DNA of 64,000 bases from Schistosoma haematobium (GCF_000699445.3 NC_067202.1:12615924-12679923), one strand, 5' to 3'; counted from the stretch's first letter, positions 25,548 to 40,200 are shown. Numbers and translations: made by a program. Notes: generated from the letters alone by a model not told the origin.

Positions 25548-28183
25548 TTCAGATCAAATGTGTGATTCCATTATTTCACAGGTTGAAATCATGAGTCAGT
25601 TGAAGCTAGATCACCATGGAAAATCTAGAAGTACTGGACGGCCGTTTCGTCCTATCGCGGGACTCCTCGGCAATGCGCATCCACGATCCCGCACCCCACG
25701 ACATTCGAACCCAGGACCTACTGGTTTCACGCTGGAGCACTTAACTACTAGGCCACTAAGCTGGCCGGCATCTAACGGTGTTAATGTCTAACTTCAACCA
25801 ATCCACGAAATTTCGCCACCGTATACGATTGTCTTCAGTGAGCTGATATCTCACAATAGACCTGGTTGAACTTCACTGGTAACGGCTTCTCACTAGAACT
25901 TCAGAAGTATGTCCTGAAGTCCATGGTGGTCTAGCTTCAATTGACTTATGATTTCAACCTGTGAAATTTCTAAAAATCTCCACAAAAAAACTCATTCTGA
26001 TTCCATTATTATTTAATTAATTTATAAACAGAATTTCCTGATTGGTTGATAGGTTGTTCAAGGTCATCAGAGTGATGATATACTTTTACCGGTTAAATTA
26101 AAAGATGCCTCAATCAGATAAAGAATAAATTCTTATCTATATTTTAACTATTAAAATAAATGGAAGTTATTATTATATTTGAATGGATAGCCAAGTTTTA
26201 CGATATACATCTCTATATATCACTGATTAAATGAGATACAGAACATAAATTTCAATCAAGTACATTGTATCTTTTTTGTTTTAATAAGCTTTTTTTTCTA
26301 AAAAAAAGAAGAAGCGGGAATTGTTTTTTAAACGATTAAAATAAGATATAATTCATGTAAACAGTTATTCCTTATATTGTATTGTTTGTGTGTGTGTCTG
26401 TGTATGTGTAGTAAAATGATTAATACTTCATTAAAAATGTCATTATTAATTAGTCAATAATTATTATGAACACTAATGAGGACAAGGTGAAAGAAAACAG
26501 AATCTACTTACTATTGACCTATTCAATTGAAAATACAAAATTAATTTTATTAACAAAACAAATGAAGTTCATATTGTTTTTTATTTAAAAAGAAAAAAGT
26601 AAGAAAAGAAAAGGGTTAAATTTGTATCGGTTCAAGGAAGGAATTGAGTTATATAAATAATCAGTAGATTAATAGATAACTCGTTGTATATTTGAAGCGA
26701 AAGATACTGAGTTCGAGTTCAAATGTGAGTATCAACGCTAGAGTGCAGATAAATTCAGCTTAAGATGAGTCTGAAATAAAACAAAACGTATATTTTGAAT
26801 TCTATCGTTAGCTACAATACATAGACTTCCTAAAACCTTGTTATAAGATATCTATATTGTAATAGTCTTTACAAGATACACATATGCCAACTTAATCTGA
26901 TCAAAAATCAGTCAAGATTATCAATAGTGGGATAATTTAAATCGTTTCCAACCATTATATAGATAACATACCCGTTATATAAACTACAAACTAACTGAAC
27001 TCATTAACTCAGTGAACAATACGTTGGTTGTTCCGTGGAGTAAAGCACTAAGTTCTAGGTCTAGTATGGATATCAACAATCGGGATTTTCGTTACATAAA
27101 TTAAAACAACATACATTTAAGCAAACAATTATGTTGTCAATTAGACTATCATCAAGCTTTAATTTACAGTAATATTTATGTTAGAATGAGGAAAATATCA
27201 AACCAATCAAAGTGATTTATGAGTTAATGAATAGCAATCATAAAGGATTAATTTATCCTATTGTTACCATTGACATATAAACTGACTTGGTAGGTTTACT
27301 GTACTACATATCTGTATATAAATCTTATTGTATATTAGAGTAAAGTCCAATAAAGATCTAATTGAAAATAATATTTCACAGATTGAAATCATGAGTCGGT
27401 TGAAGCTAGACCACCATTGAAAACCTGGAAGCACTGGACGGCCGTTTCATCCTAGTATGGGACTCCTCAGCAGTGCGCATCCACGATCCCGCACCACGCG
27501 GGGCTCGAACCCACGACCTACTGGCTTCGCGCGCGAGCACTTAACCGTTACCAGTGGAGTTCAACCAGGTCTGTTGTGAGATAGGAACTCACTGAAAACA
27601 AATGTTGTACGGTGGCGCAACTTCGTGGATTGGTTGAAGTTAGATATTAACACCGTTGGATGCCGGCTCAGTGGTCTAGTAGTTAAGTGCTCGCGCGCGA
27701 AGCCAATAGGTCCTGGGTTCGAGCCCCGCGTGGTGCGGGATCGTGGATGCGCACTGCTGAGGAGTCCCATACTAGGATGAAACGGCCGTCCAGTGCTTCC
27801 AGGTTTTCAATGGTGGTCTAGCTTCAACTGACTCATGATTTCAATCTGTGAAATTTCTAAAATCTCCACAAAACACATTCTGAAAATAATATTGTTCTAT
27901 TAGATGTGCTTTTTCTAAAAAAACACAAGATTTCGGTTAATTCATGAATTTTCCATAGTCTAGTTTACTCTACGTTCTTCTATCAGTAAACCGGAAAAAA
28001 AGAAGACTCATATATTCATCCATATACTTACAGAACTATCCATTTTATCGAACTTGTAAAAGGATACATATAGATTTCTAAGGGTTTCTTTATTGTTCTT
28101 GGTTAGTACTCAGGTTTACGGTTTTGACTGAAGGTTTGGAGTTATAGTTTAAGGAATGGGTTAATTCGTATGTTACGTACACC

Positions 28184-28263
<80 letters not shown>

Positions 28264-31200
28264 GTACTGAAATTATTCACAGTACCATTGTGGTATGGGT
28301 TACTTATATCCATATAAGTAGTATAAAACTGTAGTCAGGCATATAATGTATTTCAGTAGAAGATCGAGAAAGAAAGAACGGAAACGGAAAGCAATTAGTA
28401 TGAAAGTGTATGAACAATGAAATTCGAGACGATGGATTGATATTTTACAAATTAACTATTTACTATATGGTTTTCAGATTTTATTCAGATACTCTGTAAT
28501 TTCATGTCAAATACATTCGATTGTCCCCATTTGTGTTCTTGTTCACTATACCACCATTATGTTTAATGAATAAAGGTTAAGAAATATCAAAACAAAATAA
28601 TGAAAGTAAATGTGAATTACATAATTTAAGTTTGTAAGAATACAATACACATGGTAATACTGTCCTTTACATTATGATTGTCTTTTATACATAAAATATC
28701 TTTAACCATTAGTAATACACCTGTGCTTTTATAGAAGTAACACGCATTCATATCATACATAACAATACTAAATGATAATCGAACTAAGTTGTATATAAAC
28801 ATTAACTTTCGGTAAACCTATTTCCAAAGCTTGTAGCTTATCAAAACATATAGTGAATAGTTCTAATATCAATTAACTTGAGTTAAAGAAATATTAGGAT
28901 TTGTAATTTACTATTTATGTATGATGAAACATATCAAGGAAAAAATGTTTTTCTTTCTCTAGAATTACTCGTCATTTTAATCACGTGGTTATATTTCTAA
29001 ACAAAGATTTAGACGAGTGTCAAGTAGCACGAAACCCGAGTCCAAGGTTTCCTATCGACTATCTCCAACCATCATCTAATCTCAATATATAGTGCACGCA
29101 GTGTCGAGTCACCTAGACTGGTGGCTACATTGCAACATGATCAATAGCATTCGATCTGCACTACATAAGGACTTGACACAAATGACAATGATCACCATCC
29201 AGTGATCAACCAATTGCGATTTAGACGTACAACACAATTAAACTATAACAATTTACTTTAAAGTTAATACCGCTATGGGAGGGGGGTAGTCAATTATATT
29301 CGAGTGCTGAGTGATTAGAAATAAAAAGTAATGAATTAGTGGATATCATAGCTTAGAAGTTAAAAATATGAAATATTTCACAGAACAGTTGTTCAGTGTT
29401 ATTATCAGGTTCTGTTAGTTCATAATGAAAAGCTATCTTTAAAATTTAGATCAACAATTCAATGATAGATATCAAGACTACTAGACTTCCATCTGAAGAG
29501 GAAACTAGGAAAAGACGTTGGAAGTAGATAGGACGTACATTAAGGAAATCACCAAACTGCATAACGAGGCAATCCCTAACTTGCAATCCTCAAAGGAAGT
29601 GGAAAAGAGGAAGGCCAAAGAGCACACTACGTTGAGAAATGGAAGCAGACACGAAAAGGATTGCCCAGCACAGGGTTGGATGGAGAGTGCTGGTGGACAG
29701 CATATGCTCTTTTAAGAGGGGTGACAGGCGTAAGTAAGTAAGATTACCAGAGTCCTATGAAATTTCGATAGCACAAATTATACGACATATTTACCGATGT
29801 AATAGCCTGAGAACGCTGAAAATTAACAAAGCCAAAATAATAATTGTGACAATCTATATCATTGTGTGCTTTGTTAAAAAAGACTGAGTAGGTACATAGA
29901 ATGCTTTTGATTGTTGCAAACAAGAAAAGTGTCATGAAAATATACACAATAGAGTCTAGTTCCTTTAATTGAGTGCTTAAGGTTCATCTATTCTAGGTCC
30001 CTCATAAATATATCGGCAAGAATTGGGACAGATAGGCTACCCATGGTGACCCTATTTCTTTAGCGATAAAACATTGTTGGACTGACACTGTATATTTTTG
30101 GTACAGATGAACAGGAGCTATTCAAAATAATTGTTTGTTAAAGGAAGGAGTTCAGGATATTGACATATAATTCCAGTCGTTTCTTCCAGAAAAATCTTTG
30201 TGAAAAGTGATGAGAAGTCGAAAGATACCATAAATTTATCGGAAACATTTAAGCTATTAAGCTTTTATACAAATTCGAAACTAGTTCCCTACACTCTTAA
30301 GGATACACAACACGAATATAAAACTAGCAATTAATTAATCTTTGGTGTGGAGGATTTATGGAGATTGTAATGTTTTCCTGATTGAAATCACGAGAGGATA
30401 TTGGCTAAACCACCATTGAAAACTTCGAAGAACTGAACGGTTGTTTCGTTCCAGCAGGATATTAGAAAGATCATGGATTAATTAAAGTTAGATATTAACA
30501 TCGTTAGATAGCGGTCCAATGGTCTAGAGATTAGGGTGATCGCACGCGAAACCGAAAGTTCTAGATTGGATTCTAGCATACGGGATCATGGATGTGCACT
30601 GTTGAGGAGTTCCACGCTAAAACAAATTAGCCATTCGGTGTTAGCAGGTTTTTAATGGTGGCCTACAGCTGAGATCAATTTATGATTTCAACCGTGAAAA
30701 TTAATTCGTTGACTGTCTTAATAAAAGTCATCTCCAAATGATGTAATTCTTTTTTTATAAAAAATATATATAAATTAGAAAATTGGCACAAACACTAAAA
30801 TAAAAGGAGTATCAAAGTTAGAAAACAACATCAACCAAATAGCTATGTTGATCAATATGTGGAATTCTTCGCTTAAGCGATTAAAAATTTCTCATCACCA
30901 ACCTATTCATTTATTTCATGAATGCTCTACATTGATGATAGTGGGAACAAGGAGTACAGTATCTTTTTTTGTTTGTTGCTTGTCTGCTTCCGTACTTCTA
31001 GTTGTTGTTAATGTGTATGTAATTAAATGTTAGGAAATAACTGGAAAAGAATAGTTTCAGCTGTTTTCATTAATTTCTTTCAATATGTATGTTTTTGTGA
31101 TGAAGAAAAAAAATAGTTTACCCTCCTAATTTGAATTTTAACAAAGATGTAGGCTAAAATTTGCACCTTGTATAAATGTATTGGAATATTCTTGTATGTG

Positions 31201-34200
31201 TGGTTGTGCGTGGATAGCTCAGAGACTGATACGAAGAGAGAGAGACTAGAGAGATAGTTACAATTTAGAATTTCATATTATAATTAATTAAAATTTGAAC
31301 GATAACTTAGCAATGAATAATGATGAGATTAGGAAAGATGATAAGTTCGTTGGCTACTGAAATGCAAGATAAGTTTGGCATATATGAGAACATAATCTAA
31401 ATCCAAATTGGTCCTTCATATGGAATAGCAATCTAATGTATTTCTTAGCTAGAGGTAGCTGACAAATTTAAATATAGGATTGAGATGCCGAGGGAAAACG
31501 CCAGATTGTACATCGGCAATAACTGCCGTAGTTGTTACTGAACAGAAATAGGCTTTAGTCTGAACAAGGCTACAGGAGATGATTACCGTTATCTCACACG
31601 TGACCACTGTATCCTCGATTAACCAAACGAGTGACTCTCCTATGTGAGTAGACACCGAACCTTTGGATTCAAATCTTCAGTATTACTATCTGCCGAACGC
31701 CATTTATTAGCAAGATCATTTAATTGGCCGTAGAACTCATTCATGTAGTAGTCTGTTCAGATGAATGAGGAAATTACAGAAATTTGTCATTTCCCAAGCC
31801 CATGTCTTCTCGCTTTGACAAGACCTTTTAATCTAACATCAAACAAATAACCGTTAATGTTGACCAAATCAATTAGTATCATCATCGCTCTGGCGCTTGA
31901 TATGATCCCTACTCTACCTAGCCCAGGCACCGCTTCAAAAGGTTCTCCATATTTGTGCAAACGAAACAAATTTTTCGAACCAAGAACTGAAGGATGAAGC
32001 TTTAGCACCTTACTCTGTACCTTATAAAGAAAATGGTGTGTATTACTTGACACGTAATTTCAGGACAAGATTTGACGTTTAATGGACAACTAAGTTAGGG
32101 GTAAGATAATAATTCGTCAGTAACACATTAAATGATGGTTATACCTATTCATAAATTGAACGAGATTGAAAACATGAACCTTTAGGTATAAAAATCAACG
32201 GTCGAAACGTTTCATGTTTGTTATAAGATCTGAAATATACCGATGTTTAGTTGCATGTACAGTCATGAGTGTGCATTGTTGAGAAGCCTTGAATTAGCAG
32301 AAACGACCTTTTCAATGTTCCCCCGTGTTTTGTGATTCTTTGATGAGAGTTAGATATTGCCGTAAATTATCTTTGAAACTATAACTTTATAGTTTACACC
32401 ACGTACTAATCTTAGTTGGACAATAATTGAAGATCTGGAAGCACTGGACAACTATTTGGGACTAGTTTTGGACTCCTCAATAGTATGTATTTATGACCAC
32501 GTAACACGGACAGGATGAAGAACCCTCAGCTCTCGAAATAAGGATCCAAACTTTTGAATACTGAGTCCATATATAATAGATTATATGTCTAATTAATCGA
32601 TCCGCTATATTGTGCAATCACCTTTCAATAATATCGGTTGGTAATTGCTTTATAATGAATAATGTATATTTTGTAACAAAAATATGATTCGAACTATAAG
32701 GTCCATTGGCAAAGTTCTGTAATAAAGAAACTCTGTAGTCAACTGATAGATATAATGTCAAATTAAATCAAATCGTAGGATACTTTAAGAGTTCAAACGC
32801 ATTGATTTGTGGGCGAGAATGACAATGATTGGTTGTCTGCTTAGTCAGACGTGTAGATAGTCTGACAGGTGTCAAATGAGTTATATATTCCCGCATCCTT
32901 ATAATTATTGATTATTTATTGTTGTTGAATTGTGTCGGGTTTTGCTGTAGAAATATATTTACGTTCTAGTCAGGCTAATCACGTGTTCTTGATCTGAGTT
33001 ATGTTGACGTCCTGTAGAATAGACACTGGGAGGGAATCTAGTGTAGATATTCGCCTAGTGAAAATTAACGTCCAAGACGTGTAAATGTGGGAAACCAACC
33101 GTTATAACACGCACAAACACTAATTTTGACTAGTTTTGTGCAACGAAAAAAAACAAGTATGTAAAAAAAACGTAATAAGTAATTTCAAATATAGAAAGGA
33201 GTTTAATAAGAACAAAAATCAAACCAATGGGACATACAACTAAAAAAAAGAATTGAACAATGACAGATTTAAGGTCAACAAGAACCAAACAACATCGAAG
33301 TGTACAGGACAAGCTGTGAATTACATGTAAGGAAATTCGAACACTTCACTTCTACTGGAAGTTTGTGCTGATGATGTCATTCAGAAGAACGATGAAAGCT
33401 CCACGATCAAACTATCCAGCTCAGAGAATAAAACTCTGTCGAAAGGTGTTTAATAAACTGAATCGTCATAAGCTTAATCCACAATTGAACGAACACATGA
33501 TGTCAATGGTAGTAATAATAACAATAATAACTATTCATTAGTTAACTATTCAATCAAATAATAACACTTATAGTACAGTGATAGGAAATGCTAGAAAAGT
33601 AAATATACAATTAGAAATGTCAATATATATATATAGGACTATTATGGGGTGAAGGTCATATTATATTATACATAGATCATTTTTGCAGTTATCGAATTGA
33701 CACATTCTACTTTCCAGTAAAGATTGATCATATCACACATTGTGTTTACACAGTTTTTTTTCTAATGACAAGAAACTATACTAATCTCTAGATGTTCATG
33801 TTATGATGTGGAAGAAATCTGCATAAGATTAGAACTTATGGATTCATCACTCGACTCCCTGATTGTGATATTAGTGATAATGTGACTCAGTGTTGTACGG
33901 TAGTATCAGACGCATATCAGAACAGAATATAACAGTGATCCTGTTGTAGATTTTGTCCACTTATTCACCTTGATTGGATTCCCTCTCTTTACTTCCTTAT
34001 AATGTTATTATTTTTGTCTTTTTAGTGACGTATACTACTTTTTGTGACTGTTTATTACCATAATTTATACTTTTTAAAATCAAAAATAGCCACCAGCGGT
34101 GTTCACCCATGCTACTTACTATAGAGACAGATTTAATCAATAACACCAGATACCTATCGTGGTATATTATGAATGGATTAAAGTTGAAAATATTTATGAT

Positions 34201-37200
34201 GAGATGCCGATTCATTAGTCTATAGATATTGTACTCACTGTGAGATATTAGATAAGATTCTATGTATGTGGTCATGAGTGCGTATTACTAAGGAATTCTG
34301 TACCAAGATTACAAGATTATTTATGATAAAATGAAAACAGACCACTTTCAGATTATAATACAAAAATGTAGTCGTGAATTCTAAGCAAAAATATAACAAA
34401 CTACTAGCCATTTTCCCTTCATAAGAAATGTAACTCAAATAAGCAAAAGAGAATCTTATTTGTAAGGATCTGTATATTCTTATTGTTGATATTAAGGATT
34501 GTAAATGATCTGTCACTTGGTGACATAGATTCATCCTAGATTGATTGCCTTGATATATTGCCATATAGTCACAAAATGTTTGATAGTAGCTAAATAAAAA
34601 AATGAATGACACACCATGTACTATTTTTAAATGTTGAATATTAAGAAGTAATCGATAGGAAACCTTAAATCTAAGTTTCATGCCATTTAGGAATCGTCAG
34701 GAAGGTCAACTTGTAATCTTGAGGCAACTGAGGATATCTGATGAATTCCAACCTGCAGTGCACAGCTTCATAGTTTGAGACATTACCATTGAGACGTTCA
34801 GGTCACGACTGGCCTCCTATAGAACTGAGATGTATTCATAGTTGGTTGATTACTGAGTAGTGACCAACGTCGTATGTGTCAACTTCATCGTGGAGCTCAT
34901 GAAAATCCATCAACCCGAATCCAGGATTTCCTACCGACTACCTCCAACTACCCTATATTTAACACTGTTTACTCACTAATCGTTTTACTATCTTCGGATT
35001 TCTATATCAAATATTAGAATAAAAAAGACATGAGAAAAATATTCTTGTGCTTCAGTTATGCCTTTCATTTATACTACTTTAAATAGGTGAGTAAAGTATA
35101 CTGAAATTTATACACAGTTACATATGTACAAGAATATCCGACTTCTCAACTGAACAAGTGAATCTATCATATTTCCAGTTGTACGAATTCAGCTTCAAAT
35201 AATTAACCAACAAAAAAAACTTCAAGATTATACTTCATCTACATAAAAGAAGACATGTGGAATCTAAGTGCAGAAATCAGATTTACTAGTATAGGGGTTG
35301 TGGAGATGATTAGGTTTTTGATTGAAATCATGAACCGATTGATGTTAGACGAACTTTGAAAGCCTGGAAACACTGGACGGCCGTTTCATCTTGCTGTAGG
35401 ACTCCTCAGCGGCGCGCATCCACGATACCGCTCGCGGGATTCCAACCCGGGGCCTTCGGGCTCGCGCGCGAACGCTTAACCTACTGGACCACTGAGCCGG
35501 CGTCCAATGGTGATAGTGTCTAACATCAACCAGTCCACGAAATTGCGCGACCAACTTTCATTGTACTTAGGTAGATACCTGTCTCTACCTGACATGGATC
35601 CCGCGAGCGGGATCGTGGATGCGCACTTCTGAGGAGTCCCACAATAGGACGAAACGGCCGTCCAGTGCTTCCAGGTTTCCAAAGGTGGTCTAACATTAAT
35701 CAGTTCATGATCTCAATAAAAAAAAATCAGATTTAAATGCACAAAAAAGATAATCATCTATCTGATTTATTTAGTCTGACCTACAAAATAAAATTATCCT
35801 ATGAGATGGTGGAGAAGATTTGTAGCTCGGGTGGATGATTTTGATAAAGTTTTGTTCTCTGGTCTGGATGGTTTGATCAAGCACGAACAAAACTCCATGA
35901 AAAAATTATCCTATTCATAATCTCACTAATCTTCTTAGAGGCATATCGTAGTATTTTAATTTCAACCTCATTTCATGTAGTTCTTTACCTTAATCATCTT
36001 CATAACGCATTCTTAATGATAGACTTATGTTTTATAATTCACACGATACTCATAATTGATTGATCACTGGGTGGTGTCAAGTCCTATAGGTAGTGGATCT
36101 ATATTTACATTTTGCATTGATCTTCCAACATACATGACATTGATCACTACCTAGTGATCAATCAGTTTTGAGTACATATCAGTCTTACAGGAGGTCGGTT
36201 GCGGCCTGGATAGCTCAGTGGTAACGTCTCTGACTGTGAAGCTGGGTGACACGGGATGGAATCCGTCATGGAGCACCAGTTCCCTCAAGATCACAGGTAC
36301 ACCTTGCTGACGAGTGCCAAGTAGCACGAAACCTGGGTCCAAGATTTCCTGTCAACTACCTCCAACCACCATCTAATTTCACACGATATTCATTACTGTA
36401 ATCATAATCATGATAGAACATTTCTACTATGCTGCATGATTTTTGAAACCATCTTCATCTATTAATTAGAATTGATCATCGTAAGACATGGTTTTGTCTT
36501 ATCATATGTGACCACCTTTAAGTAAAATTATACTATACTAACGAACCTATCAAAATTAAAGTCTGCCAGATTTTAGCAAGAAGTTAAACGATGGTGAATG
36601 GCCTATATTTTAATAGCACTGAGGAGTCCCACAATAGGACGAAACGGCCGTCCAGTGCTTCCAGGTTTTCCATGGTGGTCTAGCTTCAATTGACTCATGA
36701 TCTCAACTGTTTAAATCAATGTTTAATTACTAAAATGCTTAAAATTTATAAATATGGGAAAACTAAAAAAATACGGAATACAATTTATAAATTTGTGACA
36801 GTAACCTTCAGACTTAAAACTGTAAAGCGTAATGCAAAGATGGATAGTGGCTAGCAGTGGAATGGAGGTCGCGCGTTTCATCTTATTTGGGATTCGAACA
36901 CACGGTACCGTTTGCTTCAAACGCCATTGCGTTATCCACTTAGCTACTGAGTCTTGATAGCCACTTGGTATTGTTTTCAAGTAAAACAATACTAAGCGAA
37001 TTCAAACTCCACCCCATTGAACAAGTAAGTGGCTATCAGGACTCAGTAGCTAAGTGGATAACGCGATGGTGTTTGAGGCGAACGGTACTCAGTTCGAGTC
37101 CCAGAGTGAATATCAACTCTGAGATGCAGGCACATCCAGCTGACGAGTCCCAGATAGGATGAAACACGCGTCTTGGATTCCACTGCTGGCCACTATCCAT

Positions 37201-40200
37201 CTTTGCTTATAATGTCTGTGAATTAAGGCTATATCAAGATAATACGCATAGTATGCGCATATGCTAATAAGAGAATGATCAATTGCAGTCCTAACATCAA
37301 TGGGAAGATTCACGTAAACAATACCAAGTGAAAGTAGAGCGTAAAGATTAAACTATGTAAAGTACTATTGTCTTGAAATAACCGTAGTTAATTTTCAGTA
37401 CATAGAGATAACGACTTGAAATAAAACAATAATTAGTGATGGGAATAGATTCGAACCACTGTAACCATTAGAATACTATTCAATAATCTATCATTTATAT
37501 TCTTTATGATTTTATTCAACTAATGAATGAATTGATGAAGAATATCAACTCCGAAATAATACATACTTAAAGAAAAAGAAGACACCTATTCAAACGAAAA
37601 AGTAACAATCAAACCAAAAGAAAAATAGCCTGTTGAAGGTGGTATGTTTCCTGTGAGCTGAATGGTTTAATAGTTATGATGCATGAAATTGACTTTCTGG
37701 ATGGCATCATCAGCACGTACTGCAAAAGGTTGTGCTGTTGGAATATTTCTCCATCATAATTGACTAATAGCTTGTTATATTAACCTGGGATATGTTTGAT
37801 TGTTGTCTATAATTGTTTGATCCTTGTTTGCATGTTCTTCTTCACTTTCGACCTGGTCTATGAACTAGAAATTGCCAACCCTTCTACATATTGGCTGGTA
37901 GATTTTATCGACTTCAATATGTCTATTGGTTAATGGTTGACTTGGGTACCAGGTTTCGGAATAATCTCTGGTTTCCTTTGTTTTAATGACGAACAACTCC
38001 AAAGTCAGAGATTATGTTGGAAGAGAAAACAATTAACTTTTTTTGCAAAACGTTATGTCCTACAAGTTAGATTATATAGAGGTAAAACTGGGAGTTTTTA
38101 TGGAAGAATGAAACTGAGATCTCTTAACAGTCAGTAGGTATATAGAAATTAACACTTCTATCAAATAAATAGCTAAAAGGTCAGAGGTGAAAAATTTTTT
38201 AGAACAAAACATGTAGACAACATTCACACAATGATAAGCAACAACCAATCGAATTCTAGGTCAACAGAATAACAAGCTATTGATCAATTATGATAGAGAA
38301 ATATTCTCTTTGAATTACATACTGATATTGTTGTCAACAGTTGAAATCATAAGTCATTTGGAGCTAGAACACCATGGAAAACCTGGAAGCACTGGACGGC
38401 TGTTTCATCCTGGCATAGGACTCCTTAACAGTGCGTGTCCACGATCCCGCCTCTCCCCGCGAGATTCGAACCCAGGGTCTATGGTGATTTCAACTATTGA
38501 AATTCATAAAATATCCACAAAACCCCTTCTGACAATAATCATCTGCTCACTAGTGACTGACTTCAAGAGACTCCTGGAGTTCTAGTGAGAAGCCGTGACC
38601 AGTGGAGTCCAACCACGTCTGTTGTGGAATATCAACTCACTGAAGACAATGGTGGATGGTGGCGCAATTTCGTGGACTGGTTGAAATCAGACATTAACAC
38701 CGCTGGATACCGGCCGGCTCAGTGGTCTAATGGTTAAGCGCTTGGTGCGAGACTGATAAGTGTTGGGTTCGGGTCTCGCGAGGCGTGGTCGTGGATGCAC
38801 ACTGTTGAGGAGTCCCATACTAGGATGAAACAGCCGCCAACTGCTTCCAGGTTTTCCATGGTGGTCTAGCTTCAATTGGCTCATGAATTCAACTATTGAA
38901 ATTTCTAAAATCTCCACATAATCCCTTCTGATAACTATTAAACTATCCAGCTCACAGAGAACACAATGCTCTATATCTAGATGAAAATAGACATAAAATT
39001 CAAATGATTCAACAACGAATTATCACATCAAAAAGGTGAATTCAGAACATACAAAAAAAAAACTCAGACAAACAGATAAGCTAAATAAGAATAAATGAGT
39101 GAAATAAATTCACTTGAATAGGTTTCTCTAAAATGCTTTTCATTTATTTACTCTACGAATGTGGTGGGAAAAAAAGAGGATAGTAAAAGAAAAAAAGATG
39201 ATGTGGAAGATAAAATTAAAATAGAAATGGTAAGTGAAATAGTGTGTATTATTCCCCTCTCCTTCACAAACAAACACAAATATATCACTAATATATATAC
39301 TTTGAAAGGGAAGGTATCATAAAAGAAAGGAAAAGTAAACAGACAAACATTCGAAAATAAAGTTCATTCCATGAGAATTATTGATCATATGTTTCTACTG
39401 ATAATAATGCTATAAACGAAAACGATGTAGGTAAGTGTTTATGTGTGTATGGCGATGGGTGGGTGCATGTACACATAAACATTTGTATGAATATCAACTT
39501 GGAATGGCGACTCTTGAGTGCTTCAAGTTCAATAATGAGTAACTAGTTATATACTACAGTAGTACTGTCTATCAAGAGTAAGGGTTAAATAAAGTGAGAG
39601 TGTTATCACTAAATATATCAAACGATCATCTTCAAAACAAGTTAGATATTCAAAAGAATAAGATATTTGTGATGAATAAATAGATTCGACATAATGTACT
39701 TATCCTTTGATAATGAATGAAAATCTATAGATATAGTATTGATCAAAGTTGGGTAATAATCAACTGAATATGATGTTAACGTTTATACACTTATTAGTAA
39801 TTCAATATTACAGGGGATCATTTGTCATCGAAATAATTCAGTTGCAATAACTATGATTGAAATGATGAATGTTAATATAGTAAACGAATACTCAGTACCT
39901 TTGTGGTGCGTGCTACTTATATTGATATAAGTAGTATATGACGCGAGTCAGGAATGTAATGTCTGGCAGCAGAAGATGGGGAAGATCAGGAAAGGATGAG
40001 CGGGAATAGAAAGCAATTAGTATGGAAATGCAAGAACAACGAAGTTCGAGACAATTATTGAACATTTTGCAAATTAAGTATCATAGTATGGCTTTTCTAT
40101 TTTACCAAGTAATTCTGTAATTTCGTGCTACGTACATTCGATTGTCCCCACCCGTGTTCTGTTCACTACACCTTGGTAAAATATGGGAACTATACATTAA

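Larger units (their letters stand above)
27376..27880 (+). mobile_element. Family A hammerhead SINE, near-perfect foldback with 13-bp target duplication
   Basis: Arms 27373-27545 and 27682-27854 are reverse complements of 173 bases with about three mismatches. Each carries the tRNA-like head (B box GGTTCGA, A box GGCTCAGTGGTCTAG just inside the right arm's loop side) and a complete hammerhead. TGAAAATAATATT flanks the element at 27363-27375 and 27881-27893. The plus-strand 3' end is CTCCACAAAACACATTC. High arm identity suggests a recent insertion. Intron 2 of the EF-hand gene. Confidence 0.88.

Noticed and set aside
25462..25791. 109-codon plus frame
   Set aside because: It begins in a TA repeat (Tyr-Ile run) and then reads through an inverted SINE arm. 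Not a gene.
28186..28263. Direct repeats as a CRISPR-like or satellite array
   Set aside because: A pure ATT microsatellite; no spacer structure anywhere in the window, and the host is an animal.
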